Assembly: GCA_003509895.1 (NCBI GenBank)
Contig: DOMJ01000054.1
Location: 1 to 5,238 of the forward strand
Direction: 5' to 3'
Origin: Candidatus Uhrbacteria bacterium
GTDB taxonomy: Bacteria > Patescibacteriota > Patescibacteriia > UBA9934 > UBA11717
Length of the DNA: 5,238 nt
Made by a program: the position numbers and the translations under genes. Every line of letters starts with the position of its first letter. Position 1 is the first letter of the stretch. Under the pieces are notes generated by a model. The model worked only from the letters and a program-made list of their open reading frames with translations, was not told the DNA's origin and made no database searches. Below are positions 5,153-5,238 of this stretch, one piece after another.

Positions 5153-5205
5153 AACATGTGCGTTTTAACGTAAGAGTCTTACGATTACGGTAAAACACAT
5201 ATGTT
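5153..5205. repeat. Nested imperfect inverted repeat in the right-hand intergenic region
   Basis: Two competing hairpins share bases. The small one is CGTAAGA-G-TCTTACG (5169-5175 with 5177-5183, perfect). The large one pairs 5162-5173 with 5185-5196 (11 of 12 pairs, 11-base loop) and continues outward with ATGT/ACAT and AAC/GTT after small bulges. There is no T-tract, so it is not a standard terminator. It could be an operator, an attenuator-like switch or chance. Confidence 0.5.
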
Positions 5206-5238
5206 TGAAGATAAGAGTACTCGACGAAGCAATCTAGT
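5201..5238 (+). CDS. Possible start of a plus-strand gene, cut by the window edge
   Basis: An ATG at 5201 opens a frame that stays open for 12 codons to the edge (MFEDKSTRRSNL). A divergent gene beside the AP endonuclease would fit, and leaderless starts are common in this window, but there is no good -10 at the usual distance and no Shine-Dalgarno sequence. Twelve open codons are weak evidence and the product cannot be named. Confidence 0.25.
   Translation, partial: MFEDKSTRRSNL

Overview
The window looks like a stretch of ordinary bacterial chromosome. Most of it is about 40-46% G+C, and small, mostly single-gene transcription units are packed tightly and separated by intrinsic terminators. 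It holds two tRNA genes (Arg-TCT and His-GTG, both with encoded CCA), five recognisable protein genes, one unrecognised GC-rich small gene, and possibly the first codons of a seventh gene at the right edge. No rRNA, transposase, CRISPR array or phage module is visible. Several genes have a -10 element only 8-10 bases before an ATG and no Shine-Dalgarno sequence, which implies leaderless mRNAs. Together with the compact layout and a DksA-like protein with a degenerate zinc site, this is compatible with a Patescibacteria/CPR-type genome. That assignment is inference, since no marker gene settles it.

Layout from the left: tRNA-Arg on the minus strand (15-91) diverges from a stomatin-like slipin on the plus strand (211-957). 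The slipin converges across a terminator (966-999) on a 590-residue ABC exporter on the minus strand (1026-2798). Upstream of the exporter, still on the minus strand, are a terminator, tRNA-His (2853-2928), another terminator, the unrecognised 108-residue gene (3025-3351), a terminator, a TraR/DksA-family protein (3444-3848), a terminator, ribosomal protein bL28 (3972-4205) and an exonuclease III-family AP endonuclease (4253-5065). The last 173 bases are non-coding apart from a possible plus-strand gene start at 5201, and they contain a nested inverted repeat.

The genes do not form one pathway. They cover translation (two tRNAs, bL28), base-excision repair (AP endonuclease), membrane organisation (slipin), export (ABC transporter) and probably transcription control (DksA-like). 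Only the endonuclease and rpmB could share a transcript; rpmB also has its own good promoter, whose -35 box contains the endonuclease stop codon.

The clearest oddity is the 108-residue gene. By hand count it is about 59% G+C over 240 bases, it has a strong AGGAGG ribosome binding site unlike its neighbours, it lies between two terminators, and its product carries the same short motif twice. It may be acquired DNA. I found no convincing previously undescribed multi-gene system in this window.
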